Positions 17,941 through 27,124 of a stretch of 64,000 bases of DNA are shown piece by piece. How positions within the stretch are numbered: position 1 is the stretch's first letter; every line of letters begins with the position of its first letter. The translations under genes were made by a program, and so were the position numbers. A model generated the notes under the pieces. That model searched no databases, was not told where the DNA came from, and saw only the letters and a program-made list of their open reading frames with translations. Source of the DNA: a cyanobacterium PCC 7702 (GTDB taxonomy: Bacteria > Cyanobacteriota > Cyanobacteriia > Cyanobacteriales > Nostocaceae); assembly GCA_000332255.1 (NCBI GenBank), contig KB235926.1, forward strand, positions 2,226,769 to 2,290,768, given 5' to 3'.

Positions 17941-19104
17941 TTAGTTTTGATACCAGATATTTTCTATAGTTTCGGCGATCGCTATTGCCTCGTCGCGATT
18001 TTTATGGTCTAATAAAACGGTAACGTGTCCTAACTTTCGGCCAGGACGGGATTGCGTTTTCCCATACCAATGGACGGTAGCTCGGGGAATTTGTTTCAGT
18101 TTTTGCCGCTGAGCAAGATAATCACTTTCGGATCTTTCATATCCTAATAAATTTACCATCACCGCACCTGCACAAATTAAACTCGGATTGCCCAAGGGAA
18201 AGTCACAAATAGCTCTCAAGTGTTGTTCAAACTGGGAAGTTTCGCAGGCATCGATAGAAAAATGCCCAGAATTGTGAGTGCGCGGTGCAATTTCATTCAC
18301 TATCACCTTGCCATCAGTACACAAAAACAGTTCAATTCCAAAAACTCCTACTGCTTCCAAGCTATTGAGGATTGTACAAGCAATATTGTTAATTTCTGCT
18401 GCTGCTTCTAGAGAAATATCAGCTGGCGCAATTACTCGCCGACATACTTGCTGTTGTTGCTGAGTCTCCACAATTGGGTAAATTACCACTTTTCCATCTG
18501 AAGAGCGTGCACCAATCACAGCGAGTTCTTTCACAAACGGAATAAAATCTTCTAATAAAAACACTGAATTAGATAAAAGACCGTCTAAAGAGTAAAATTC
18601 TAACTTTTGTTGTAGAGCTTTTTGATTGTTAATAATAAAAGTGCCTTGACCATCGTACCCGTGACGGCGAGATTTTAAAACGACTGGAAAACCAAATACA
18701 TTTCTGACCGCACAACCCAAATCTTTGGTCTCGAACTGCTCAACAGCAGCAAATTTGGGTACGGGTATTCCCAGTTTTTGCAAATAGCAGCGTTGGTGAT
18801 ATTTATCTAACAAGAAAGCTAATGCTTCTAATTTAGGACGAAAGCATGCTCCCTGCTGTGCTAGTGGTGATAAAGCCTCGAGGTTGACAAATTCATTTTC
18901 AAAAGTAATAACATCGCACTTGCTGGCTAAAATCTTCGTAGCTGCAATATCGGTCACTGGTGCAAAAACAGTCTCGCTGGCGATCGCCACAGCTGGATCG
19001 CTGGTGTTAGGAGTTTGTACTATCAATTCCACTCCTAGTTTCTTCGCCGCAGCTCCCATCATCCAAGCTAGTTGTCCGCCACCTATGACACCAACACGTT
19101 TCAT
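17941..19104 (-). CDS. purK: N5-carboxyaminoimidazole ribonucleotide synthase
   Basis: ATP-dependent carboxylation of aminoimidazole ribonucleotide in purine synthesis, paired with PurE elsewhere. It is 387 residues, normal for PurK. The preATP-grasp start RVGVIGGGQLAWMMGAAAKKLG, the ATP-grasp lid FPVVLKSRRHGYDGQGTFII (about 140-160) and the active-site segment KVIVNEIAPRTHNSGHFSIDAC (about 262-283) are all present and intact. It begins with ATG at 19104. The 6S RNA gene follows on the same strand, an arrangement I recall from other cyanobacteria. Confidence 0.97.
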   Translation of the reverse strand: MKRVGVIGGGQLAWMMGAAAKKLGVELIVQTPNTSDPAVAIASETVFAPVTDIAATKILASKCDVITFENEFVNLEALSPLAQQGACFRPKLEALAFLLDKYHQRCYLQKLGIPVPKFAAVEQFETKDLGCAVRNVFGFPVVLKSRRHGYDGQGTFIINNQKALQQKLEFYSLDGLLSNSVFLLEDFIPFVKELAVIGARSSDGKVVIYPIVETQQQQQVCRRVIAPADISLEAAAEINNIACTILNSLEAVGVFGIELFLCTDGKVIVNEIAPRTHNSGHFSIDACETSQFEQHLRAICDFPLGNPSLICAGAVMVNLLGYERSESDYLAQRQKLKQIPRATVHWYGKTQSRPGRKLGHVTVLLDHKNRDEAIAIAETIENIWYQN

Positions 19105-19951
19105 TTTTACTCCAAAGATTCACTAACAAGCGCACCTGTTGGGAAAATTTTCTTGGCAAGCTTTTCCCAGATTTCAGCTTAACACTACTGCTGTTACGAC
19201 AGCGATCGCCAAGCCAGCGAATTTAACTGATTTATACTTTGTCATCATCACTTAAGTGTTTACTACAATCTCAGTAAACTTTTTAGTCATTTTCTCGCAA
19301 CAGTATAAAACCAATCACACTATTTTTATATAGTATTTATTTATACTTAAATTTCAGCAGTTTAGTTGATTTTACTTTGGCAACTTTCGGTCATACCTTA
19401 CAATTAAAAACAATTAAAATTATTGAGCCAATACGTTAACATGTAAAAAATAAAACTTTTATTACTAGCCTTGACTCACAGCAGCAACAATGATTTGTCA
19501 AAATATATGTCCTTTTCTATACAACACCTGATATATTTACTAAAAAAGATAGATATTCGATTTACCAGAAACCAACAATCTCGGTAAAATTTTGTTGCTT
19601 AACAAAACTAAATGTAAAAAATTAACAAATACTTAAGAATTCACCCGCAATCAGAAACTAGTTTTGTTGTTAATTACAAGTAAACTTTTAATAACTTATT
19701 TCTTCCAAAGTATCAAATTTACCTGACAATAGTTCAAGTATCAAATTTATCTAGTAACTCAGAAATTATGCTAAAGCTTTGACTAATGCTCTAGGAAAAA
19801 TTACTTATTACAACACCTACCCTGTAGTGAAATTGATTTCTTAAATATTTCCAAGGAATTAATCTTGCCGGGATAAAAGAGTAATGATTTCCTATTCGTG
19901 GCAAAAGTTTATTTATCGATAACGTAATTCTAGATTATCAGAATCTTAACG
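19105..19951. other. 847-base AT-rich divergent intergenic region
   Basis: Separates purK from a Crp-type regulator. Apart from AT-rich tracts, it holds one clear repeat: 17-base near-identical direct repeats at 19708-19724 and 19736-19752 (listed separately). A small GC-richer patch with a GCGATCGC near 19201 follows the purK start. No gene or RNA was recognised. Confidence 0.5.
19708..19752. repeat. Direct repeat pair AAGTATCAAATTTA(C/T)CT
   Basis: Two 17-base copies with one difference start 28 bases apart, 200-245 bases upstream of the Crp-type regulator gene. A spacing of nearly three helical turns places them on the same face of the DNA, which is typical of tandem operator sites. The binding protein is unknown. 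Confidence 0.5.
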
Positions 19952-20575
19952 ATGATGTACCATTCCACAAGTCGCTCACAAAATTCGACTGCTTCTTATA
20001 CTCTACCCCAAAGGTTATTCACTCGTAGAGAGATCATACCACCACGCAATGACGTGCTGTGGCGAATCGAGCGTGGAGCAGTAAGAACATTAACCTGGAG
20101 TGAAGATGGCACATTTATTACTTTGGGTTATTGGGGTCCGGGAGATTTAGTCGGTTATCCTTTATCCAAGGTAAAACCTTATCAAATAGAGTGTTTGACA
20201 AGTGTGGAAGTAAGTATTTTACCTCCCCATCTTTGGAATCAAGATATTAACACTTTAATAACCCACATCCAACAGGCAGAAGAACTTTTAAGCATAGTGC
20301 ATCGAAAACCAATTTACTTACGTTTGTGGCAATTTCTAGTTTGGTTAAGTGAAAAATTTGGACGGGATGTAGAACAAGGAAAGCTGATCGACCTTAACGT
20401 TACTCATCAAGAAATGGCGGAAGTACTGAACACAACAAGAGTAACAGTGACGCGTTTGTTGCAACAGTATGAAGAAGAAGGCAATCTTTTACGGCTTAAA
20501 CGCAGGTTAATCTTACGTTTACCAAATACGAGAATTGAAAGCCATGAAAAAAATACGAAAAAGTTCAAGAAGTGA
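19952..20575 (+). CDS. Crp/Fnr-family transcriptional regulator
   Basis: 207 residues. An N-terminal cyclic-nucleotide-binding-like beta-barrel (about 25-115, with IERGAVRTLTWSEDGTFITLGYWGPGDLVGYP) precedes a C-terminal helix-turn-helix ([24 protein letters not shown], about 155-178). The barrel lacks the full phosphate-binding cassette of cAMP receptors, so the ligand cannot be predicted. The C-terminal tail is lysine-rich. It precedes an outer-membrane porin gene on the same strand (gap about 130 bases), which has its own promoter-like TATAAT and may be a target. The start is set at the second ATG of an ATG-ATG pair region (MMYHSTSRS); the exact start is uncertain by one codon. Confidence 0.88.
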   Translation: MMYHSTSRSQNSTASYTLPQRLFTRREIIPPRNDVLWRIERGAVRTLTWSEDGTFITLGYWGPGDLVGYPLSKVKPYQIECLTSVEVSILPPHLWNQDINTLITHIQQAEELLSIVHRKPIYLRLWQFLVWLSEKFGRDVEQGKLIDLNVTHQEMAEVLNTTRVTVTRLLQQYEEEGNLLRLKRRLILRLPNTRIESHEKNTKKFKK

Positions 20576-20601
20576 CTTGCATTAACAACCACTAGTTCTG
20601 G

Positions 20602-20668
20602 TATAATTGTTGCTGAAATATGGCTAAATTTCCAAAAAAAAATAAAATTCTTCTGCAAATTTAGCCAT
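20602..20668 (+). promoter_or_regulatory. Porin promoter -10 box and 12-bp leader hairpin
   Basis: A perfect TATAAT lies at 20602-20607, with a weak TTGCAT about 19 bases upstream. Downstream, ATGGCTAAATTT (20620-20631) is the exact reverse complement of AAATTTAGCCAT (20657-20668), around an A-rich 25-base loop. If transcription starts near 20614, this hairpin lies in the leader of the porin mRNA, about 35 bases before the start codon. It could control translation or stability, or terminate the upstream gene, but no T tract follows. Confidence 0.5.
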
Positions 20669-20703
20669 GATGATCCAAGTAGGTGTGGGTGAGATAAACA
20701 CTA

Positions 20704-22344
20704 ATGACAAAAACATCCTGGAAGTTGTTTAAACTTAGTCCAGTTGTATTTGCCACAACTTTATTTTTTGCTAACAGTGCCTTAGCTGGGGAAGTACAGC
20801 CGGAATTAAACCAAGAGGTAACTCCTGTTACTCAGTTGTCCCAAAATAGCAGCGAAAATAGCCTAGGCCAGGTAACGTCGGTTTCTCAGTTTTCAGATGT
20901 ACAACCAACAGACTGGGCTTTCCAAGCTTTGCAGTCCTTAGTAGAGCGCTACGGATGTATTGCAGGCTACCCAAACGGCACATACCGCGGAAACCGCGCT
21001 ATGACCCGCTATGAATTTGCTGCAGGTTTGAACGCTTGCTTAGAGCGAGTCAACGAACTGATAGCAACAGCAACAGCAGATTTAGTTACTAAAGAAGACC
21101 TCGCTACTTTACAGCGCTTGCAAGAGGAATTTTCTGCAGAACTGGCAACACTGCGAGGTCGTGTAGATGCTTTGGAAGCTCGCACCGCACGGTTGGAAGC
21201 AAATCAATTTTCTACCACGACGAAATTGGTAGGGGAAGCTATTTTTAATCTTGGCGGAGCTTTTGGAGACAGCAGAGCTATTCCTAGCGGTAGAACCGCT
21301 GCTAGGAGAGATGTCGATGATAATTTTACTTTCTCCGATCGCATTCGTTTGAACTTAAACAGTAGCTTTACTGGTAAAGATAGGTTGCAAATTCGCCTGC
21401 AGGCTGGCAACGTGCCGAATTTTGCCACAGCAACGGGTACGAATATGGCCCGCCTGTCGTTTGACAACAACACCAACAACAACGTTCAAATCGATAAAAT
21501 TAACTACGCATTTAATATCAGCGATGCCCTTCGGGTGAAAGTAGACGCCAACAACGGTGAATTCTGGGAAAATATCAACAACTTTAATCCTGATTTTGCC
21601 AGTTCTGCTAGAGGTGCTCTTTCCCGCTACGGTCGTTTCAGTCCTATCTACCGTCAAGGTGCTGGCGGTGCAGGTATAACTGTAAACTTTCAGCCCAAAA
21701 ATTCACCCGTGAACGCATCTATTGGTTACCTAGCGGGTGGGAGCAACAACGTAGCCAGCGATCCCAGCGACAAAAGAGGTTTGTTTAACGGTAACTATGC
21801 TGCACTGGGCCAGCTTGGCTTTCAATTTAACAAAGCATTTAGTTTCGGTTTGACTTACGCCCACACATACCAAAACAGTTCTGGCGGTATCAGCTTGTTT
21901 GGTGCTACAGGTAGCGGTTATGCCAACAACCCCTTTAACAATGCTGCCACTACTGCTAACCACTACGGTGCGCAAGTGAACTTCCAGGCTACTCCTAAGA
22001 TAGCACTTGGTGGCTGGGTAGGTTACACTACTGCTGTAAGTGAAAGCGGTCCACGTCGCGACGCAGATATTTTCTACTGGATGGCTAATGTCGCCTTCAG
22101 AGATCTGGGTAAGGAAGGTAGCGTGCTTGGTGTTTTCTTCGGTCAACCGCCGAGGGTAACTAGAAACGATATCGCTACTCGGGAAGATAATGGCACTTCA
22201 TATCATCTAGAAGCCCTTTATCGTTACCAGCTTACCGACAACATTTCTCTGACACCGGGCGTCCTAGTCATTTTCAATCCCGAGCATAACGATAGTAATG
22301 ACACTATCTATGTGGGTACGCTTCGGACTACCTTCACTTTCTAA
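20704..22344 (+). CDS. SLH-domain outer-membrane porin (iron-uptake/OprB type)
   Basis: 546 residues. A signal peptide (FKLSPVVFATTLFFANSALA, cleavage near residue 28) comes first, then one S-layer-homology domain (FSDVQPTDWAFQALQSLVER...GNRAMTRYEFAAGLNACLER, about 62-118), a short coiled coil (about 120-165), and an OprB-type beta-barrel to the terminal aromatic F (TLRTTFTF). This is the architecture of the abundant cyanobacterial porins (SomA/SomB and relatives), which bind the cell wall through the SLH domain and admit small ions and solutes. It follows a Crp-type regulator and ends in a strong terminator. The substrate cannot be told from sequence alone. Confidence 0.93.
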   Translation: MTKTSWKLFKLSPVVFATTLFFANSALAGEVQPELNQEVTPVTQLSQNSSENSLGQVTSVSQFSDVQPTDWAFQALQSLVERYGCIAGYPNGTYRGNRAMTRYEFAAGLNACLERVNELIATATADLVTKEDLATLQRLQEEFSAELATLRGRVDALEARTARLEANQFSTTTKLVGEAIFNLGGAFGDSRAIPSGRTAARRDVDDNFTFSDRIRLNLNSSFTGKDRLQIRLQAGNVPNFATATGTNMARLSFDNNTNNNVQIDKINYAFNISDALRVKVDANNGEFWENINNFNPDFASSARGALSRYGRFSPIYRQGAGGAGITVNFQPKNSPVNASIGYLAGGSNNVASDPSDKRGLFNGNYAALGQLGFQFNKAFSFGLTYAHTYQNSSGGISLFGATGSGYANNPFNNAATTANHYGAQVNFQATPKIALGGWVGYTTAVSESGPRRDADIFYWMANVAFRDLGKEGSVLGVFFGQPPRVTRNDIATREDNGTSYHLEALYRYQLTDNISLTPGVLVIFNPEHNDSNDTIYVGTLRTTFTF

Positions 22345-22391
22345 AAGTGCTGCTTTAGCCTTAGCTGTATCTATAAATTCAGAGTATCAAT

Positions 22392-22418
22392 AGCTCGCCC
22401 AAGGGCGAGCTTTTATTA
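22392..22418 (+). terminator. Strong terminator after the porin gene
   Basis: AGCTCGCCC (22392-22400) and GGGCGAGCT (22403-22411) form a perfect 9-bp stem with a two-base loop gap, followed by TTTATT. It lies 48 bases past the porin stop and between convergent genes. Confidence 0.88.
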
Positions 22419-22434
22419 GTACAAACAGTTAACC

Positions 22435-22689
22435 TTAACAGTTGATTTTCACAACGGTGGGAGGGCGATCGCTACTCCAGGCCCACCAAGCGCAACTACA
22501 ATGACACAAGTAAAATTCTTGCCATTTGCGGCGACGATCTTCCCCCAGTACCGGAGAACGACGATTAATCCACACTTGTACTGCTTCTAAACTGCTAGCC
22601 CCACACTTAGGGCAGCAAAATCGATCGTAAGCGTGAATGGCCTGACGAGTCCATTCTGGCGGGGTAGGAGCAAAAGCATCGAGCATCAT
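22435..22689 (-). CDS. Small conserved zinc-ribbon-like protein
   Basis: 84 residues with two cysteine pairs, CCPKCGASS (about 25-33) and YLCHCSCAWW (about 61-70), arranged like a zinc ribbon. Aromatic residues surround the second knuckle (WWAWSSDRPP). No other domain is visible. It is compact and full of conserved-looking motifs, so I take it as a real gene despite its size; similar short proteins are common in cyanobacteria, but I do not know a function. It converges with the porin gene. Confidence 0.65.
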   Translation of the reverse strand: MMLDAFAPTPPEWTRQAIHAYDRFCCPKCGASSLEAVQVWINRRSPVLGEDRRRKWQEFYLCHCSCAWWAWSSDRPPTVVKINC

Positions 22690-22772
22690 TATCTATCAGC
22701 AGTCATTGAGACTTCTACCTTAAAATTTAATAAACAGAGCGTGGTAAATACACCAAGCATATATAAAGAAAG

Positions 22773-22821
22773 TTCGCCTTCTTTGTAACAAAGCGATAAA
22801 TCTAACTTTCTGCAAGGCGAA
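22773..22821 (+). promoter_or_regulatory. Nested hairpin upstream of the DUF3318 gene
   Basis: TTCGCCTT (22773-22780) pairs with AAGGCGAA (22814-22821), and just inside it CTTTG (22781-22785) pairs with CAAAG (22789-22793). The element sits about 80-125 bases before the DUF3318 start, in a position to be part of its leader RNA. Confidence 0.3.
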
Positions 22822-22898
22822 AAGTTATCGTTTAACCAAGTCCAAATAGCACGTCAACTGTCGCCCCTTAGGAAATTAAACTTTTCTTTCTACCTGAT

Positions 22899-23495
22899 AT
22901 GGAGCCGAATGTTGAAATTCGTCGTTTGTTTGAGTTAATGCCAGCTTCAGGACGAATGATGGCTAAAATTATCAGCAGGCCAGAGCAGGCAAAAGTAATT
23001 GACGCTTCCTTTCCTTTGCCTTGGCAATGGGAGCGACCGATATATATTAACTTCGACCTGTGGCGTCGATTGACCAAACCGCAAAGAGATCTGTTACTGC
23101 TGCAAACCGTGAGTTGGTTAATAGCAGTGAAATGGTTTCAGCCTCACCCTTACCAAGGTATTTTACTAGTTGGTTTGTTGGGAGGATTGGTTGAATTCCT
23201 TCAGCAAGATGCAGTGGGTGTGGTAATGGCGGGCGGATTAGCTACCTTGGCAGGGTATAGAATTTGGAGTGTAAACCGCTCCCAACAGTCACAACTAAAC
23301 GCCGACCTAAGCGCCATCGAAGTAGCTCAAAGACGGGGTTATTCCCAAACTGAATCTGCACAAGCACTGTTGTCTGCAATTGAAACAGTTGCTAAGTTGG
23401 AAGGACGTGCTGCTTTGAATTTTACTGAATTAATTCGCTGTCAGAACTTGCGGGCGATCGCAGGATTATCAGCAGTTGGTGTTCCCGAAGATTAG
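22899..23495 (+). CDS. DUF3318 domain protein
   Basis: 198 residues. The start MEPNVEIRRLFELMPASGRM is typical of cyanobacterial DUF3318 proteins. A central conserved part (PLPWQWERPIYINFDLWRRLTKPQRDLLLLQTVSWL, about 45-85) is followed by two hydrophobic segments (YQGILLVGLLGGLVEFLQ and VGVVMAGGLATLAGYRIW, about 88-128), so it is probably a membrane protein with a soluble helical tail (about 135-198). The function is unknown. The gene stands alone, with a possible hairpin in its leader, and converges with the GT39 gene 33 bases away. Confidence 0.85.
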   Translation: MEPNVEIRRLFELMPASGRMMAKIISRPEQAKVIDASFPLPWQWERPIYINFDLWRRLTKPQRDLLLLQTVSWLIAVKWFQPHPYQGILLVGLLGGLVEFLQQDAVGVVMAGGLATLAGYRIWSVNRSQQSQLNADLSAIEVAQRRGYSQTESAQALLSAIETVAKLEGRAALNFTELIRCQNLRAIAGLSAVGVPED

Positions 23496-23528
23496 GAGTG
23501 CAAAGACGCAAGCTAATTAATCATCATT

Positions 23529-25256
23529 CTACTGTCGGGCAGGAAAAGGACAGTGATAGATTTTATATTTGTAACCATTGATTGCTGGTAAAGCTCGCGT
23601 GTCAGCCAAGCAACTTTTGACTGTCTCCGGTTCAGCAGCATAAAAATTCACTAACCACAAATCAACAGGGCGGGGTGAATTCTTTAAAACGTTTTCAAGA
23701 ACAATAGTAGAAGTACTGGCATTTTCCTCTTGATGGGCAAGCAAAAATTGAACCGCAGGGGAAGAATGACCGTGAAGTTTAAATTCCCTTGCTACACCCA
23801 TCATTTCCCCGATCTGGACGTGGGTTTTTTGAGTAGCAGCAATTAGTACCGGTACCTGGGACGTTTTTTGAATTAATTGCCTTAATAAGTCCGGACGGTA
23901 GTATTTCTGGTAACCTAAATTAAAAATGACGGTGATGGCACTTGCTAATCCCATCAACCAGATAGCTGCTACGGCTATTTTCCCGTTTACTTGCCATTTT
24001 TTCTTTTTGGGGGGAAAATGCCAACACACTGCCAAACTACCCCCGACCAGGACTATCACCGCCGGAAAGTAAACAAAGTTATAGCGAGCGCCGCGGGTGA
24101 GGTCGATACCAAGAAGATACGTAAATAAAAAAAATAATGCTACCGCTCCTACAACCACAGCAGTCAATGTCTGAGCCACAATACGTGTCTTTGTTTGTAC
24201 AAGCAGTACCCGAAAACCACGTATCAAAATCGGTACTGACCAAATCAAAAATAAAAACATCACCAAACCCGAGGCAATTACTACCACAAGATGGGGAGAT
24301 TCCACCGGTAGCAAACAAAGCATTGTCACCCATGCTGCCAAAGCCTGAAAAATCGGGCTAATCCAAGCGAAGCCAACACGCGAACCTTGAATCCAGTTAG
24401 TTAATTTATTACCATAGGTATTGTGGGAAAATGCTGGTATCCAAATGATAGCCGCGATCGCGGTCCCGACAGCAACTACAAAAACACGCCTGCAAAAAGA
24501 AGAGAAAAAAAGCGAATCGCTTCCCCGATCCCATTGCGTCCTGGCAACAAAAATGAAAGCAATAGCTTCGCTGCAAAGGGTCAGGATGAAGAAATAATGA
24601 GTAGCAATACCCAAAGCATTAGTGAAAATCCAGGTACCTACCAGCCATACAGGCAAGGGCATGCGGTTTTGGATGCGGCGCACAGCTACCACCAGACAGA
24701 TCAGGGAAGCAATTACCCATAAAATTGCTAAGGTATAATGGCGGGCTTCTTGTGCTAAAAAAATAGCATAAGGTGAAATTGCCGCGATCGCAGCAGCTAT
24801 ATGACTTGCCAAACGACAGCGAAAGGTAAACCAACTCAAAGTATAAATAGCAGGAACAGATAATGCACCAAAAATAGCAGCTAGCGATCGCCCTCCCCAC
24901 AAAGAAACCAAACCTCCTGAAGTAGGAAATAATTGCATCCACAAATGAGCCAGCACAAAATACAAAGGAGGGTGATTGCTTTCACTGAACAAATGCACCA
25001 ATACATCTTTAATACTTGCTCCGGGTTGGGGTTGTAGTGGTTGCAACAAAACATCCACAGTGATTGGTTCATTCAACGGTACTGGCAAAAAACTATTTCC
25101 CAAGCTAAATACTAAAGTTGAAAATTCATCTGTCCAAGGTGGCTTTGCTGTTAAGTTAATTAAGCGCAAACCCATGGCGATGACTAGCCAAACCAACAAC
25201 AGTAAACGGTTCAGCCAACGGGAATTTATCTTAGCTGTCATAGCTAGCTGTGCCAT
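23529..25256 (-). CDS. GT39/ArnT-like membrane glycosyltransferase
   Basis: 575 residues with about ten to twelve membrane helices. The N-terminal extracytoplasmic loop carries the acidic pair (PPWTDEFSTLVF, about 38-49) where PMT/ArnT-type enzymes bind the lipid-phosphate sugar, and HPPLYFVLAHLW follows (about 94-105). Such enzymes move a sugar from a polyprenyl-phosphate donor to an acceptor outside the membrane. The C-terminal domain (about 440-575) is soluble. It is encoded 65 bases after a GT2-GtrA fusion on the same strand, which could make the donor. An alternative start is the Met at residue 7. The acceptor is unknown. Confidence 0.85.
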   Translation of the reverse strand: MAQLAMTAKINSRWLNRLLLLVWLVIAMGLRLINLTAKPPWTDEFSTLVFSLGNSFLPVPLNEPITVDVLLQPLQPQPGASIKDVLVHLFSESNHPPLYFVLAHLWMQLFPTSGGLVSLWGGRSLAAIFGALSVPAIYTLSWFTFRCRLASHIAAAIAAISPYAIFLAQEARHYTLAILWVIASLICLVVAVRRIQNRMPLPVWLVGTWIFTNALGIATHYFFILTLCSEAIAFIFVARTQWDRGSDSLFFSSFCRRVFVVAVGTAIAAIIWIPAFSHNTYGNKLTNWIQGSRVGFAWISPIFQALAAWVTMLCLLPVESPHLVVVIASGLVMFLFLIWSVPILIRGFRVLLVQTKTRIVAQTLTAVVVGAVALFFLFTYLLGIDLTRGARYNFVYFPAVIVLVGGSLAVCWHFPPKKKKWQVNGKIAVAAIWLMGLASAITVIFNLGYQKYYRPDLLRQLIQKTSQVPVLIAATQKTHVQIGEMMGVAREFKLHGHSSPAVQFLLAHQEENASTSTIVLENVLKNSPRPVDLWLVNFYAAEPETVKSCLADTRALPAINGYKYKIYHCPFPARQ

Positions 25257-25321
25257 GTTTCATTTTCGATGTTGCCATCCTCGTCTGGGATACAATTACT
25301 AAACACAACCACTGCTTTTAC

Positions 25322-26572
25322 TTACTTTACCTGCGTCACGCGCCAACTTAGTTTGAGGTTGACCCAAAAGTTCCAAATAGTAGCAGATGCGATCGCAATC
25401 AAGTTAGCAATATAACGGTTGTGAATAACAAAATTAAACACTAGATTTAAGACCAGCACGTTCAACATCAAGCCGGCAAGACAAATAATGTTAAATTTTA
25501 GAAATCGCTTCAGGCGCTGATGCCATTGTTGCTGCTGCAAGCTAACATCTGCAAACGTCCAAGCATCGTTCCACAAGAAATTATTAAAAATTGCCACTTC
25601 CCCAGCGATAATTTTACTACGAGTTAAAGGTAATCCTAAAGTTGTTGGATCGCTAAGCAAATACAGCACCGCCATGTCTACAAACACTCCGCTCAATCCC
25701 ACCAAGCTAAAGCGGATAAATCTTCCCACAGGAAAACTTGAATGCTCTTGGCTGAATTTTCCCATCCTTCCAGTGGAAAACCGTAACCGCAACAGGTGAC
25801 GAATATAATCTGCATACTGTTTCCAAGTAACTTTGCTCTCACCCCCTTGGCGCTCGCAGAAAACGTAACCAACTTCTGCTATTCGCTTAATTCGACCTCG
25901 CCCCATGACCTCCAGCAAAATCTTATACCCGATGGGATGCAATGTCACGTTGGCGATCGCGCTTCGACGTACTAGAAAATAACCGCTCATCGGATCTGAA
26001 ACCCTACCCACTACTTGTGGTAGGATTATTAAACCCAATAATTGAGCTCCGCGAGACAAAAAACGCCTTTGTAAACTCCAACTGCTTACCCCTCCACCTT
26101 CAACGTGACGGCTAGCTACTGCTAAGTCCGCCCCCTGCTCGATGGCATGTAAAAGCTGTAATAATACATGGGGAGGATGTTGTAAATCACCGTCAATCAC
26201 TCCTAATATTTCTCCTTTGGCGACTTGCCAACCCCGAATCACCGCTGAAGAAAGTCCCCGCTCGTGCTGGCGCCGCATTACCCGTAACTGTGGATATTCT
26301 GTCATTAACGACTGTGCTACCTTCCAAGTACCATCCGGACTGTCGTCATCTACCACAATCAATTCGTAATCGCCAGAAGGGATGACTTCATCCAAAGTTT
26401 GACTTAAAATGCCGATTAGTTTTTGAATGTTAGCAGCCTCGTTATATGTCGGCACGACTAAAGAAAAATACAACTGTTGTTTTCTTTTTTCCCCCATTCC
26501 GGAAGTTAATTCTGAAATCTGCAAAACTCCTAAAGGTTCTGGTAATAATAAACGAGATTGGTTAACACTCAT
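25322..26572 (-). CDS. Fusion of DPM1-like GT2 glycosyltransferase and GtrA domain
   Basis: 416 residues. The N-terminal GT2 domain (about 30-260) has the nucleotide-sugar motifs VVPTYNEAANIQKLIGIL, ELIVVDDDSPDGTW and GVIDGDLQHPP, typical of polyprenyl-phosphate mannosyl/glucosyltransferases. The C-terminal part (about 285-412) is a four-helix GtrA domain (FIRFSLVGLSGVFVDMAVLYLL...). It probably makes a polyprenyl-phosphate hexose on the cytoplasmic face and may help move it across. The adjacent GT39-like enzyme would be its user, making a two-gene surface-glycosylation operon (inference). The start ATG at 26572 is the first of the frame; the fold begins about 30 residues later, so a later start is possible. 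Confidence 0.9.
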   Translation of the reverse strand: MSVNQSRLLLPEPLGVLQISELTSGMGEKRKQQLYFSLVVPTYNEAANIQKLIGILSQTLDEVIPSGDYELIVVDDDSPDGTWKVAQSLMTEYPQLRVMRRQHERGLSSAVIRGWQVAKGEILGVIDGDLQHPPHVLLQLLHAIEQGADLAVASRHVEGGGVSSWSLQRRFLSRGAQLLGLIILPQVVGRVSDPMSGYFLVRRSAIANVTLHPIGYKILLEVMGRGRIKRIAEVGYVFCERQGGESKVTWKQYADYIRHLLRLRFSTGRMGKFSQEHSSFPVGRFIRFSLVGLSGVFVDMAVLYLLSDPTTLGLPLTRSKIIAGEVAIFNNFLWNDAWTFADVSLQQQQWHQRLKRFLKFNIICLAGLMLNVLVLNLVFNFVIHNRYIANLIAIASATIWNFWVNLKLSWRVTQVK

Positions 26573-27124
26573 GGAGCCTGATTTAGGTTGTCAAATATCG
26601 TTTTGATTATTTTTATTTAACTATCTTGATTCCTATTAGTTATGATTTTTTATTTTTATGCCCGTTCTTAATTCTGCACGCTGGGAAAATTATTACCATA
26701 ATTTCTTTAAATATCCTACAAGTTTTATCCTATTTTTGCACGCTTGTGTGGAAATATTTACCTGTTTTTTTAATCTTTCCTCACACATTCATAATTTTAT
26801 ATCTCCAGGTAATCTTTCCATATTATTGTCTGTCAAATTCCATAATTATGCTAGCTGTTGGCAAAAATAAATCAAATTTATGAAGCAGTTTGTAGGTAAA
26901 ATAAAGTAAGATTTTAGACTATTTTTCGTAAAATTTAGATGGTAGGTTCTGAAAAGTTCAGCTTGCCAAATTCCAGTAATTTTGGAAGAGCAAACGGCAA
27001 AAAATGCAGTCGGAAAATGGTAGATGAGCAAACCTCTTCCCTGCTTTTTAGTCAATTAGGTATAATAATTATATTCTAATTAAGAAATTATTAATGAAAA
27101 TTTTACTAGTCAGGACAAAATAAT
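26573..27124. other. 552-base AT-rich divergent intergenic region upstream of cofH
   Basis: Very AT-rich and without a credible gene; the overlapping short plus-strand frames near 26626-26883 read as low-complexity F/I/L-rich translation of AT-rich DNA. A perfect TATAAT at 27061-27066, about 60 bases before cofH, is a likely -10 element, but no good -35 box accompanies it. Confidence 0.5.

Noticed and set aside
26626-26883. Two overlapping plus-strand frames upstream of cofH
   Set aside because: The translations are F/I/L-rich low complexity from AT-rich DNA, with no ribosome-binding site or recognisable motif.
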